Shown here one piece after another: positions 8,695-19,789 of a DNA stretch of 64,000 nucleotides (positions are counted from its first letter, which is position 1; each line of letters starts with the position of its first letter). Below the pieces are notes generated by a model. It saw nothing but the letters and a program-made list of their open reading frames with translations. It made no database searches and was not told the DNA's origin. The stretch spans positions 38,469,065-38,533,064 of the forward strand of contig OY482846.1 in NCBI GenBank assembly GCA_960531495.1. Direction: 5' to 3'. This DNA is from Zeus faber. Taxonomy: Eukaryota > Chordata > Actinopteri > Zeiformes > Zeidae. The position numbers were made by a program, and so were the translations under genes.

Positions 8695-9137
8695 CCTATA
8701 AAGGTGCAGATGAAACAAGGGAAAATAATGCTTCCTTTACCACGTTTTGACGAGTCTAAAAGTTCGATCCGTAATTTTTCTGTTGTTATCCGTGTTCATA
8801 TTCATATAATTTCACACATATTCATCCATTCCGTTTAAATGATATTCAACGACTGTATTTACAACTAGAAAAGAGTACGAGCAGCAACCGCCCCGCCATT
8901 CACACTGTTTTACAGTGGAACCCAGGAGTCGTTAAATCCCAGTTGGTACTTCCCACTTCGGAGCTAAATTAGTTTTCCAGTGCTTCGTTTGGAAAACGGG
9001 ACTCCGGCAGCGAGCTCGTGTTTGTTTGGCGAAGCTTGTAATTATATTGTAAATTTTAGGTGTTCGCACTAGAACTGAAATTACAGAGGATCTTGGAATC
9101 CCACTTAATTCCAGCTTAAACGGCCGTTCCCTTGCAC
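8695..9137. other. intergenic, nothing recognised
   Basis: No coding, RNA or repeat identity recognised before the LINE fragment that starts near 9138. Confidence 0.45.
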
Positions 9138-9655
9138 CTTTACAATAAAGACCTGCACGCCTCCAGGACCCTGAGGCGTGCAGGTAAGATGGTGGCTGAC
9201 CCCTCCCACCCCGGACACAAACCCTTTGAAACTCGTCCCTCTGGCAGGAGGCTGTGGTCCAACGAGGCCAAAACCTTCCGCCACAGGAGCAGTTTCTTCC
9301 CGTCTGCCACTACGCCTTAAATTGAATGTGTATGTCAATGCCTTACATTAACGCACATTCCTCATTCTGCTGGACTTTTATCCGTGAACACTGCACATAC
9401 TGTTACACTTTAAACGGAACGTTTGCACATTCCTGCACAAACTGTACAGCTTTAAAAAAAAAAAAAAAGCACAAAATTACTATTTTACATATTCTTTTAT
9501 ATTTCACTTGTATTTTACTTATTGTTTTACATTTATCATCCTTGCTCGTGTAAACTTACTTGGCAATAAAGAACACATCGTTAGCCCCTGCCATATACCC
9601 TTTCAATTTATCTTGCTCATAGAGCTGAAATAAAACCAATTCTGATTGTTGATCG
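9138..9655 (+). mobile_element. L2-type LINE, 5'-truncated 3' end
   Basis: The forward frame LYNKDLHASRTLRRAGKMVA, then DPSHPGHKPFETRPSGRR and SSFFPSAT, is the conserved C-terminal end of the reverse-transcriptase ORF of fish L2-type LINEs. The 3' UTR follows, with CTTGGCAATAAAG and ending near ATAAAACCAATTCTGATT, the usual tail of this group. Five-prime truncation to ~0.5 kb is typical of LINE copies. A (A)15 tract at 9451-9467 interrupts the UTR. Confidence 0.85.
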
Positions 9656-9720
9656 ATTCTGTTTGGAGGCAAAACAGTCAGTGCTGCAATGACAAATTGT
9701 GGACACTTCGCTCTCGGCGA

Positions 9721-9800
9721 ACGATTCGCTCGTAGCGAACGGCGACCAAAAAACAGTCAGACCACGCAGCAGGTCGCATAGGGTGTCACACTCTTTAAAC
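9721..9800 (+). mobile_element. hAT-like element, 5' fragment
   Basis: ACGATTCGCTCGTAGCGAAC is nearly identical to ACGATTCGTTCGTAGCGAAC in the copy at 24345; the match fades afterwards. Confidence 0.45.
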
Positions 9801-10929
9801 GCATTTCTGTTTTTCACGACCGCTCTCACCGTTTCGCGCCCACAAGCCGTGGCTGGTCTGAAGGAGAGCCGACAGCCTAAGCGACTCGGCAAAGCCAGAA
9901 AACAGATGTTAATTAGCCCTAAATTGCCTCCGTTGTCCCACTGCCAAGTCGGCTCGGAAAGGATCCTTATCACCATGTTTTTTTACTGTTCTTTTAATTT
10001 ATTCTGTTGCGTCCCTGACCCGCCATCACCCGTACACTCTGTACTCATTACGTGGTTATTTGCATCGGAGTAAAGCGGCTGATTGGAGCCTGCAATTTAT
10101 CCTCTTCTTCCTTCCGTGTTCTTCCTTCTCCGCTCTCCCCTTCGATTCCCCGCGTGGGGGCTTTAATGTCCTTTCCGCTTTGAATTCTTCAAAATTACAA
10201 CCTTATACAATCAGGCCTTGAGTGGGCTCAATGCATATGCAGAGAAACATTCTTGTTATTTCTCTTTGTTTTTATTAAGACGCGCTTTTTACAACACGGG
10301 GGAACAAAGACGCCGAGTAGCAGGCCTCGTAGGATATAACGCCATATTTGTTGAAACACATCTTTGATGCATTAGCGCAAGCAGCAAGGACGCCGGGGCT
10401 CTTTGAAGATGGCCCTTGCCGTCCATTAGTACCTCCCATGTGTTGAATCTATTTCTTTTCTCATTTCTTTGCGATCAATGCGCGTCTTTGTTGCGAGAAA
10501 CAACCTCGACGTTCTTTATGCAATGTTCTTTTTGTCCCATTTTTATTTTTTTCTATGAGGCATCAGGCATGCGATTGCGTGACTCACTGCGCTCGCTTTT
10601 CAGCCACGCCCATGATATTTGAGATGCTCTGCCCGCAAATATGCGGAAGAAGGTTAGCGCGGCGACCTTGCCGCTAATTAAATCCCAGATGACCATCATA
10701 TTTCAATCAACGTGTACCAGCGTACAGGAGGTAATGAATGGAGAGTAACTGGATTATTGTTGATACGCGGGCGGGGGAAGTGCTGGGCATGTGGCGAGGC
10801 AAAGCAAGCGGATCCATATCGCCGGAGGAAATGGCATATCCACAACATGATCTTCACCATTCATCACCTGAATGTTCCTCACGTAGGCAACTAGCCGCCG
10901 GCTAGCGAACTAGCCAAGCAAATGCACCA
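9801..10929. other. intergenic, nothing recognised
   Basis: Mixed composition, moderately GC. Evenly complex sequence with no repeat identity could hold conserved non-coding elements, but I cannot judge conservation from one sequence. Confidence 0.4.
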
Positions 10930-11365
10930 ATGAACTCACTTAAAGATTGAGAAACTATTAAAAAATATATTAGCATAGCATTATTTGGATGATTATTTGA
11001 GAATTGGTTTGGTTAATAATTTCAGTCCAGTTACTGGAGAAAGAAAATAATAATCATTGAAAATAATTTAAATTTGATGACCCAAAACAAAAATGTTATA
11101 TACAATTATTTTTTATTAAATGTATTTTGCTGTATTGTATTTATTAATTTTTATTTTTTAAATATATATATTATTTTTTTATTGCCCCCTATTCATGCAA
11201 ATCACTTTGAGCTGCATGTGGTGTATGGAATATGCTATAAAAAATAGATTTTTTTTTTATTAATATTACTATCCTTATTATTCCTTTATAATTATTAATG
11301 CTAGTAATAATCATAATATCATTATGTTGGCACCATTATTTTTAATTATTATATTATTATTTTTA

Positions 11366-11400
<35 letters not shown>
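10930..11400. other. AT-rich spacer with (TTA)n at 11371-11400
   Basis: Strongly AT-rich; it ends in a run of about 10 TTA units that directly abuts the 3' tail of the LINE on the reverse strand. Confidence 0.6.
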
Positions 11401-11905
11401 ATTCAAGAATCAAGATCCAAGAGGTTTATTCGTCACATACATATACATACTTTCATACAGATATGCAGTGAAATGTCAATGAAATGCACCCGGTGATTAC
11501 ACACAATATGTTCTAGACACAACACAATAGCTCCCTAAGAATTTCTATTTGACTAACTAACTGATTCCTAAAATGTAATGCAGTAAGTCGAATACTATAG
11601 AATAAAATAAAATATATAGAATAAAATAAAATAAGAACTCAAAGATAATACAGGGTGGGGGTACAAAAAAGACAAAGGGAATAGGCTTATGTATATGGGA
11701 AAGGCTATTTATGTATATACAGATATGTGCATTAAAGTGGGATGTGAATAAAGTGAGGTCGTGTTTGTGAGATATACAGCACAGTATACAACAGTATGGC
11801 GCAGCAATACGGTAACACCGAACAACCCAGAACAGTGACACAGTATGCTGTACAGTATACTACATACAGTACAGTAAGGTAGTGGAACCTATGTGTGTGG
11901 CTCAG

Positions 11906-13215
11906 TGAGGACCCCTGGTGAGGTCAGCATTGACAGTTCTTATGGCTTGCGGGAAAAAAATCCGTCTCAGTCCCTCTGTTCTCGCTGTGTGACTGCGGAA
12001 GCGTTTGCCTGACCGCAGCTGCTGGAACAGTCCGTTGTTGGGGTGATGAGGATCCTTCATGATCCTGCGGGCTCTGCTACTACACCTCCTGGTGTATAAG
12101 GCAGTGATGTTGCCTATCAGGAGGTTCTCCACTGCCCCAGAGATGAAGGACTTGAAAATTCTCACCGAGACCCGGATTTCCTAAGCTGCCTGTGGTGGTA
12201 AAGACGCTGCCTCGCCTTTCTCACCAGAATGTCTGTGTGTAAAGTCCATGTTAAATCCTCTGTGATGTGGACTCCCAGGTTCTTGAAGCTGCTCACCCTG
12301 TCGACAGAAGTCGCATTAAAGACCAAAGGCGCGTGCGTCCTTGGTTGTAATCCACGCCGAAAGTCCACAATCAGCTCCTTAGTTTTGCTGACGTTCAGGT
12401 GGAGGCTGTTGTCCTGGCACCAGAGTCGCCAGTCGCCGTCGGTGATCAGGCCCATGACAACAGTGTAGACAGCAATGTGTCTACAGGGAGTACAGTAGGG
12501 GGCTAAGGACACAGCCCTGGGGGGATCCTGTATTCAGGGTGAGGGAGCTGGACATGTGCTTCCCCACCCTAGCCACCTGGGGCCGGGCTGAGAGGAAGTC
12601 CAGGATCCAGGCACACAGCGTTCATTCAGTCGAGCTCCTTCAGCTTGACAGCCAGTCTGGTGGGGACCATAATGTTTAAAGCTGAACTATAATCGATGAA
12701 CAGCAATCTCACATAGGCCCCCTCCTGACCATCCAGGTGCGCGAGCGTGGTGTGCAGTACCTGGGAAACTGTGTCATCCGTGGATCTGTTCTGCTGGTAC
12801 GTGAACTGCAACGGGTCCAAGGTGCGGGGGAGGGAGGCGCAGATATAATCCTTAATCAGCCTTTCATCAAACACTTCATGACCAACGAGGTGAGGGCCAC
12901 CGGACGGTAGTCATTCAGGCAGGCAGGAGAGGCGATCTTCGGGACAGGAACGACGGTGGCCCTCTTGAAGCAGGACGGGACCACTGATTCAGCCAGGGAG
13001 ATGTTGAATATCCTAGTGAACACTAGGGCTAGCTGGTTATCACAGATCTTCAGTACTCGCCCAGATATGCCATCTGGGCCCGCAGCTTTTCTGGTGTTCA
13101 CCCACATCAGAGCTGACGTCATGCTCAGACACTGAGAGTGCGCGCTCATCCCCAGCAGTGTACCTCCAATTTGCCGGCGAGCTAGCGGTGCTGTTGCCAG
13201 ATTCAAACCACTCAT
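11906..13215 (-). pseudogene. LINE reverse transcriptase, interrupted
   Basis: Reverse-strand frames give, in order: [33 protein letters not shown] (RT motifs 1-2), DPLQFTYQQNRSTDD, LLFIDYSSALN (motif A with its catalytic Asp), [15 protein letters not shown] (motif B), then VVMGLITDGD and WCQDNSLHLNVSKTKELIVD, KNLGVHITEDLTWTLHTD, ARQRLYHHRQLRK, and at the end LYTRRCSSRARRIMKDPHHP. The sequence jumps from PLLYSL almost straight to TVVMGLITDGD. The motif C FADD box expected between them, with its two catalytic Asp residues, is missing. A second loss removes the region between RQLRKS and RIFKSF-ISGAVENLL-ITALYTRR that the copy at 17.5 kb still has. No activity is possible. Confidence 0.9.
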
Positions 13216-14316
13216 AAAAGGAGTTCAGTTGGTTGGCTATGGATGCGTCGACACTCGTGGCTGGGGAGGAGCTGCTCTTGTAGTTTGTTATAGTCTGCAG
13301 CCCCTGCCATAAGCATCTGGTGTCCCGTTGCTCCATCTGTAGCTCCACAGTCTTTCTGTACATCTGTTTAGCATCGTTCACCGCCCTCTGCAGATTGTAT
13401 GACGCTGCTTTGTAATTGTCCATATTTCCAGATAAAAGACCGTCGTTGTAAGCGGCCGTGCGAGCATTCAGAGCACAGCGGATGGATTTATCGACCCACG
13501 GCTTCTGGTTTGGAAATATCCGAACTTTCTCCGTGGGAACGATACTGTCCGCTAACGTAGCCACGAAGCTCACTGCTACGTCCGTAAACTCGCTGACGTC
13601 ACTTGAACTTGATTGGAACATGTCCCAGTCGACGTCAGTCAGAGCGGCCTGAAGCGCAGCCTCTGATTGGTCCGTCCACCGCTTCACTTCCCTCGTCACC
13701 ACCAATTCTCGCAGGATCAGGGGCTTGTAAACGGGAACCAGCGAAATGGTGGCGTGATCTGATTTCCCGAAAGCAGGGAGCGAGACGGTCTTGTACCTGT
13801 TCTTGTAAGGGGTGTAACAATGGTCCAAAGTTCTATCTCCCCTGGTGGCACACGTCATGTGTTGGTAGAAATTAGGCAGAACTTTTTCAATGTTGGCCCT
13901 GTTAAAGTCCCCACTCACCACCACAACCGCGTCGGGATGTTTGTTTTGAAATCCGCGCAACACATCATAGAGGTCCGATAATGCTGTGTCGGTATCCGCT
14001 TGTGGTGGAATATAAACGGCTCTAATGATGACGGTGCTGAATTCCCGGGGGAAGTAGAATGGATGGCATAAGAGGGTCAGCTGTTCCAGGTTCAGCGAGC
14101 AGGAGCGGGAGAGAGACTTGGTGTTGTTGGGGTTACACCAGCGGTTGTTTACCATGAGGCAGACGCCTCCACCTTTGGATTTCCCCAGCTCCCCCGATCT
14201 GTCGCCGCGGAACATGGAGAAGGACTCGGCTGGACGAATGGCTTCATCCAGCACCAGCGGGGTCAGCCATGTCTCTGTCAGGCAGAGGACCGAACAGTTT
14301 CTCGTGTCCAGTTGGA
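13040..14316 (-). pseudogene. LINE apurinic-type endonuclease domain
   Basis: A 404-codon reverse-strand frame (ATG at 14254), preceded in frame by LCLTETWLTPLVLDEAI up to 14316, shows the exonuclease-endonuclease-phosphatase fold motifs used by LINEs to nick target DNA. These are TETWL (catalytic Glu), GGGVCLMVN, the long strand with VVVVSGDFNRA, GDRTLDHCYT and KSDHATISL (catalytic Asp/His pair). It continues into the linker ([46 protein letters not shown]) before the reverse-transcriptase part in another frame. The N-terminal part lies in the gap. All the endonuclease motifs visible here are intact, so decay is recent to moderate. Confidence 0.9.
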
Positions 14317-14326
14317 ATTAAATCCT

Positions 14327-14526
14327 NNNNNNNNNNNNNNNNNNNNNNNNNNNNNNNNNNNNNNNNNNNNNNNNNNNNNNNNNNNNNNNNNNNNNNNNNN
14401 NNNNNNNNNNNNNNNNNNNNNNNNNNNNNNNNNNNNNNNNNNNNNNNNNNNNNNNNNNNNNNNNNNNNNNNNNNNNNNNNNNNNNNNNNNNNNNNNNNNN
14501 NNNNNNNNNNNNNNNNNNNNNNNNNN
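14327..14526. other. assembly gap (200 N)
   Basis: Exactly 200 undetermined bases. A round number usually marks a gap of unknown size between joined contigs. The LINE endonuclease on the left has no continuation on the right, so unseen sequence or a misjoin is likely. Confidence 0.98.
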
Positions 14527-16090
14527 TTTTCAAACTATGGTTTCAGACACACTAAACACTACTATGGCATACTAAGTAGTTAGTGAATGCCAGAACACCA
14601 TATGCAATGAATATGCAAATAAATAGCATAGAATATATTGATAGACAGACAATCAGATAGATAGATGGATAGATAACGAATAGCATTATTTTGTCCTTTG
14701 CAACCTTATCATGGACTTATTTTGTGAAATGATAATTGCCGAAATTGGCACAGAATTGCAGAGAAATTAAATAGCTATTTGATGCTTCTTAATGTGTGCC
14801 ATGTCATGTTGTTATAGGTATTTCATGGTTTTGTACATAACAAAAGTAATTTTGCAATGTTAAATTGCATGTGGGTATGCCATTTCCTATGCAGCACTCC
14901 AGTGTCTCTGATAAGTGGCTCGAAAGAACTCAAATGACTTTTTCATGCATGCACATCATCAAAAGTGCAGACATAACTAAATGATAGTGTGCCATGTCTT
15001 ACTCCTCCTGCAAGTTCTTCCAATACCTGCCCACCGCCGTGTCAGCCACAAGCAGGTATGTAATAACACCGCCTTCTTGGCCTCATTGGAAATAGCAGAT
15101 GTACTTATGCTCACAATGGTTAAGTACTATGCAAGAGCCGGGGTTGGAGTGCTTTGTACACTTACAAGGCCTCTCCATGGCTGGCTGCCCTTTGAAGGAT
15201 TATGGGCTAAAGTGGTGGTGAGGACCGGTGACGCCAGGGCAAACAGCTGTTAGAGCTCTCTTAACACTCTTACCGGCTCTTAGAGAGACTCCAGCTTCCA
15301 GGTGACTATTCCATAATCTCCACTTCGAATACCCCTTAGATAACCAAGCAAACATATGACATAATTATGAGCTAAAAAAGGCTCCTTGGCTGTTGAGTAT
15401 CACTGCATGGCATCCCTTGTCCAACTGGTGGAATATCCAATATATATAATATTTTTAAAGTCCCTTAGATCCTCACATATTTATCTTTGAGAGCTGAGTG
15501 GTACCTGGGGAATAAAAACTAATTCAAATCGATTGACCCAGGGAATTGTACTAACTGACCATTGTAAGTAAAATGACACACACATCTAAATAACTAAATT
15601 CATAATAGTCACAGATCAATTCTACGATTCTAAAATTGTACATAAAGGGATTATATTTCACCCGAATTCCAGTTCCATCCTTTTCAAGCATTATTATGGT
15701 TTCCATAACAATCTTTCCACTTGTACAGCATCCTTTTGAAAAAGGTTGTACTTGAAAATAATTAATCTACTTGTACATATTCATAGACCTTGAAAAGTCT
15801 CTTCATAGCGTAAATGGTCACATTTTATTGTGTAAAATGGATGAAATTTGGTTTCCATGAAAAAAAAGTATGACAATTATTATGCTTCAAAAACAGAGAA
15901 CATTTTTTTGTATAAAGGCTTCTAACAATGGTTAAAAATAGTCTGAGGGTCAATTTTTTGGGACTTTTTCAGTCTTTATTCATAAAAAAGGTTGGTACGT
16001 TATTTAAAATGTGTTATCTTCCATAATGATCGCTGATAACACAGCCATCAGGGCCTGCACTCTTTGGGGTTGTTTCGGGGGTTGTTTCGT
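14527..16090. other. intergenic, nothing recognised
   Basis: AT-rich, with a short degenerate GATA tract at about 14640-14675. Open frames up to 90 codons (14981-15253) have no recognisable motif. Confidence 0.45.
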
Positions 16091-16296
16091 CTCGCCATCA
16101 CAATTTGGTCCTTGTCAAAGTCGCATAGATCATTACGCTTGTCCATTTTTCCTGCTTCCAACACATCGACTTCAAGAACTGACTGTTCACTTGCTGCCTA
16201 ATATATCCCACCCCTTGACAGGGACCATTGGAACGGGATAAGCAATGTTATTCACTTTACCTGTCAATGGTTTCAATGTGGTGGCTGATCGGTGTA
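16091..16296 (-). mobile_element. Tc1-like transposon, 5' end, reverse strand
   Basis: The reverse strand reads from TACACCGATCAGCCACCAC through CAAGGGGTGGGATATATTAG, GAACAGTCAGTTCTTGAAG and CAGGAAAAATGGACAAGCG to the first ~20 codons of the transposase, then stops. Same family and same retained end as the copy at 2068-2631; about 85% similar by eye. Confidence 0.85.
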
Positions 16297-16360
16297 TATT
16301 ACATATTCTGCAATAAAAGCCTTTTTTTTAATTTTATTTAAACCTCTGTGAATAAAACTG

Positions 16361-16445
16361 TATTTCAATCTCTCTGATCGAATTTATTCTTGACACAAAA
16401 ATTACTTGACATTAACAGGTTAATTAACTGCATGTTGTGACATCA
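16361..16445. repeat. short dispersed duplication, copy 1
   Basis: ATTTCAATCTCTCTGATC...TTTATTCTTGAC is followed closely by ATTACTTGACATTAACAGG. The first half recurs at 16945-16981 and the second at 17237-17270, where a LINE-tail block separates them. Confidence 0.6.
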
Positions 16446-16749
16446 TCATCAAATTAGTTATAATTGTGCAGGTTGTGGCTCTGGGCAAGCATTCCCATCA
16501 TGCGAGCTGTGTGGTGTAGATTAGATCACTCTGTGGTGGTTACAAACTGCGTGTGTGTAGGTGTGTCTGTATCGTCTCACCTGCTCGACGTCGGCGCCGC
16601 TTTTGATTGATATTTTATATTTCTTACCGTTTTTGTAAATAAAGGCTTTCTGTTGGTTTTTTCCCTCCTTACTTTGCAGGATTCAAGGACGTTGTAAGAT
16701 ACAAACTAGGACCCGGAGAGTATAAATAAGAGAAGACAGAAAGTAGTCA

Positions 16750-16870
16750 CCGCTTCTGACGTCATTATGTCACTACATCATTGTTGGCCCACATGGCATC
16801 AAACGGTCAGGCTTCTGTGACTACGTCATCATTGCGACACGGCACCAAACGGTCACCTATCTGTCACTGA
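16750..16870. promoter_or_regulatory. CRE-like site cluster in a degenerate tandem duplication
   Basis: A perfect palindromic CRE, TGACGTCA, lies at 16757-16764, followed by TACGTCATC at 16822-16830 and further TGTCAC/TGTGAC half-sites. The block is two degenerate ~58-base units, each ending in CACCAAACGGTCA or CATCAAACGGTCA. CREs bind CREB/ATF-type bZIP factors. No gene start is visible nearby, so function is unproven and a repeat-borne coincidence is quite possible. Confidence 0.35.
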
Positions 16871-16998
16871 GAGTGCAGCTCTATTTCCACAGACACGTTG
16901 AGTTATAAACTGAACAAACAAACTGTAAAACTAAATAAATAATACTGTATTTGAATCTCTCTGATCATGTTTATTCTTGACGCTCACCTACTTTGTTG

Positions 16999-17235
16999 AG
17001 ATAGATACTTTATTCATCCCCGGAGGGAAATTGCAGACTGGCCCTTTCAATATATTATAGCCAAGGTATTACTTTGCTACATATGTATTTATATTTAAAA
17101 GGTGTATTTTATGATCAGACATCGACCATATCAGTTCAGGTCTTATTCCCAAACGGAATCATAGAACCATTCATATTCGACTAGACCGTAAACTGACTGT
17201 TATCTCACAGGCAGTGAGAGTTTGAAAATTCAGAA
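16999..17235 (-). mobile_element. LINE 3' tail (Rex3/RTE-like), reverse strand
   Basis: GAGATAGATACTTTATTCAT followed by CCCCGGAGGGAAATTGCAG is the reverse complement of the widespread fish LINE ending CAATTTCC...GATCAATAAAGTATCTATC. It sits between two halves of a short duplicated sequence (see 16361-16445), which suggests it is an insertion. The inner limit is approximate. Confidence 0.6.
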
Positions 17236-17497
17236 AAAATAACTTGACATCAGCAGGTTTATTAATTGTCACGGTTTGCCAATGTACGCTGATGTATTGA
17301 ATGCTCAATTTGGTAGATATTGTATATTTTGTATTAATTTGTATATGGTGCACTCTGATGACGATTTAATTTGCGCTGTGTCCCTATGTTCCTCTAACCA
17401 GGCGCTTAATTGGAGGACATTTCTTTATAAAAGTGTCCATATGTATGTGACAAATGAACCATGAATCCTGTTGGTAAAAGTTAATTATCATTTCTTA

Positions 17498-18349
17498 ACT
17501 TACCTTGAACTTATGTACATTACACATCACAGAGGATTTAACATGGACTTTACACACAGACACTCTGGTGAGAAAGGCGAGGCAGCGTCTTCCCCACCTC
17601 AGACAGCTGAGGAAATTCCGGGTCTCGGTGAGGATCCTCAAGTCCTTCTACTCTGGGGCAGTGGAGAACATCCTGACAGGCAACATCACCGCCTGGTTTA
17701 GGAACTGTACTGCTCAGGACAGGCGGGCCCTGCAGAGGGTGGTGCATTCAGCTGAACGTACCACTGGAACTACCCTCCCCTCCCTGCAGGACTTATACAC
17801 CAGGAGGTGTAGTAGCAGAGCCCGCAGGATCATGAAGGATCCTCACCACCCCAACAACGGACTGTTCCAGCTGCTGCGGTCGGGCAAGCGCCTCCGCAGT
17901 CACAGTGAGAACAGAGGGACTGAGACAGAGTTTTTTCCCGCACGCCATTAGAACTGTCAACGCTGACCTCACCAGGGGTCCTCACTGAGCCACACACATA
18001 GGCTCCACTACCTTCTGTACTGTATGTAGCATACTGTACCGCATACTGTATCACTGTTCTGGGTTGTTCGGTGTTACCATATTGCTGCGCCGTACTGTTG
18101 TATACTGTGTTGTATATCTCACAAATGCTATCGCACTATATTCACATGCCACTTTAATGCACATATCTGTATATACATAATTAGCGTATCCAATATACAT
18201 GAGTTATCCCATATACGTAAGCCTATTCCCTTTATCTATTCTATTTTTTTTATTTAATTTTATTTTATTCTATATATTTTTATTTTATTCTATAGTGTTC
18301 GACTTACTGCATTACGTTTTAGGAATCAGTTAGTTGGTCTAGTAGAAAT
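17498..18349 (+). mobile_element. LINE (same family as 11.4-14.3 kb), 5'-truncated, forward strand
   Basis: The forward frame at 17505-17951 gives HITEDLTWTLHTDTLVRKAR, LRQLRKFRVSVRILKSFYSG, NITAWFRNCTAQDRRALQR, LPSLQDLYTRRCSSRAR and MKDPHHPNNGLFQLLRSGKR. This is the C-terminal domain of the reverse-transcriptase ORF, here without the deletion seen in the larger copy. The 3' UTR follows (TATACTGTGTTGTATATCTC, CCACTTTAATGCACATATCTG, GTGTTCGACTTACTGCATTA) and is cut at ~18349, before the usual CCTAGGACATATTGTG end, by the start of a hAT-like fragment. Confidence 0.9.
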
Positions 18350-18352
18350 TCA

Positions 18353-18455
18353 ACAGCTCTTTTGAATGACTCAGGAGTCTGGAGTCACTCCGCCAAAAGA
18401 ATCCTTAGTTTTCGAAAAATACGGAACCGGATCTCCAAAAAGATACAATCTACAA
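18353..18455 (+). mobile_element. hAT-like element fragment
   Basis: GCTCTTTTGAATGACTCAGG, AGTCTGGAGTCACTCCG and CCAAAAGA match the 5' portion of the family (compare CTTTTAAAGGACTCAGGAGTC at 54775). It joins directly to the cut end of the LINE UTR. Confidence 0.55.
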
Positions 18456-18801
18456 CTTCAACACAAATCTGTTTATTGTCCTTGTATTTGCATATATTTG
18501 TAGAATAGGAACTTTTTTTGATGTGGAATTTTATCTAAATTTGAAACATTTTCTTGTGATGCATTAACACACATTCTGTTATGATGATTGTAGGTTTTTG
18601 GTGAGGAGGGGGCCGTTGGCACAAAATCCTCGCTGTCTGATCTGTTTGTGGGTGTGTGTGTTCTTTACAACACGTCAAGTCTGTAGTGGCCGCGGCAAAG
18701 TGACATATTGCATGACTGGTATTGTTTAGTTGGCATTCTGCATCAACAAAGAGAGAGAGATAAAGTACAACACAGTCATACTTTCTCTCCATCTTTCTCA
18801 T

Positions 18802-18802
<1 letters not shown>
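18456..18802. other. intergenic, nothing recognised
   Basis: No coding or repeat identity; the sequence leads into a long CA tract. Confidence 0.45.

Positions 18803-18869
<67 letters not shown>
18803..18869. repeat. (CA)n microsatellite
   Basis: About 33 uninterrupted CA units, with a second short CA run just after. Confidence 0.95.
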
Positions 18870-18872
<3 letters not shown>

Positions 18873-19415
18873 CTCACACACACCCCTGCTGAGAATACTC
18901 AAAATAAGCAGAGAAATTATTTGCAATATTTATTGCAAATTATATCAGAAAGTGACTTTTGACATATTTACAAATTGAAGATGTAAACTTCCAGTCACTG
19001 AAACCTTGAAGTCGAACATGATCTGTAAACATGTTAAAATACTCCTAGAAAGCCGTCCTCTGAGCAGTCTAAAGAAGGACGTGCCTCACCTTATGTTCAG
19101 TATTTATGTATTTATGTAGCAGACGCCATCATGCAAGTTTTTCATCAGCACACTTTTCAAAGTCATAAATAAAAGACATAAAAAGTAGTAAGTTTGAGGG
19201 TTTCTGGACCATATTTGTCATTGTGTTGGGTTGTTAATTGTCTTCCAGTAAACATACAAATGGTTAAAGCAAATTTGTCCACTCTAATGTTGATAATAGT
19301 GTTAATCACTTGAAAATGAGCCCTTCTAGGTACATTTTCAACAGACAAAAAAAAAAAGGTTGATAAGCGAGGACCCACCCCCTGACCGTTATTTGAGTCT
19401 TGGATATTCAAGTTC
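18870..19415. other. intergenic, nothing recognised
   Basis: Mixed AT-rich sequence without recognised features. Confidence 0.45.
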
Positions 19416-19480
19416 AAGTTCAAGTTAATTTGTCACATACGTATACATCTGGTCGCGGACGCTAGTGTAGTGAATACTGA
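19416..19480 (-). mobile_element. LINE 3' tail, reverse strand
   Basis: Three copies of TTCAAG and then TTAATTTGTCACATACGTATAC correspond to the forward-strand start of the LINE at 61548 (ATTCAAGATTCAAGAGG, TTATTCGTCACATACATATAC). Only the extreme 3' end is present; it may be a sister family. Confidence 0.6.
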
Positions 19481-19710
19481 CAGACTGCGGGACGGAGACT
19501 GAGACTGAGAAAGGGTGATGATGCGTGATGAGATGCTTGACGCTGAGACGCTGTGCACGGCGCTGTATTATACACAGCATACAATAGAGACTGGTCAAAG
19601 AGCTGGTTGTTAAGTGAGGAGTACCTGTATTAATTTTTGATTAATCACTATTAAATGTGGACAATGGCGCAATTAATCACATAAAATATTTTAATCAATT
19701 GACAGCCTTA

Positions 19711-19715
19711 ATATA

Positions 19716-19784
<69 letters not shown>
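19711..19784. repeat. (AT)n microsatellite
   Basis: About 36 AT units, one GT interruption near the left end. Confidence 0.95.

Positions 19785-19789
<5 letters not shown>

Larger units (their letters stand above)
11401..14326 (-). mobile_element. LINE (L2/CR1-like, jockey superfamily), reverse strand, runs into gap
   Basis: The largest element of the window. Read on the reverse strand: endonuclease (from 14316), linker, reverse transcriptase, C-terminal domain (to ~11905), then a ~500-base 3' UTR ending in TCAAGAGG/ATTCAAGAATC repeats at 11401. The 5' end is lost in the assembly gap. Frames are interrupted several times and part of the reverse transcriptase is deleted, so this copy is dead. 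Close relatives are at 17498-18349 (coding end plus UTR), 38686-39002 and 61548-62303 (UTR only), so the family has been active repeatedly here. Confidence 0.92.

Noticed and set aside
8368-8718. Poly-Leu/Phe reverse frame and poly-Asn/Thr forward frames
   Set aside because: Artefacts of the (AAC)n tract.
16640-16700. Splice acceptor (pyrimidine run then TTTGCAG at ~16680)
   Set aside because: The signal is good but no open frame or donor follows that would make an exon.
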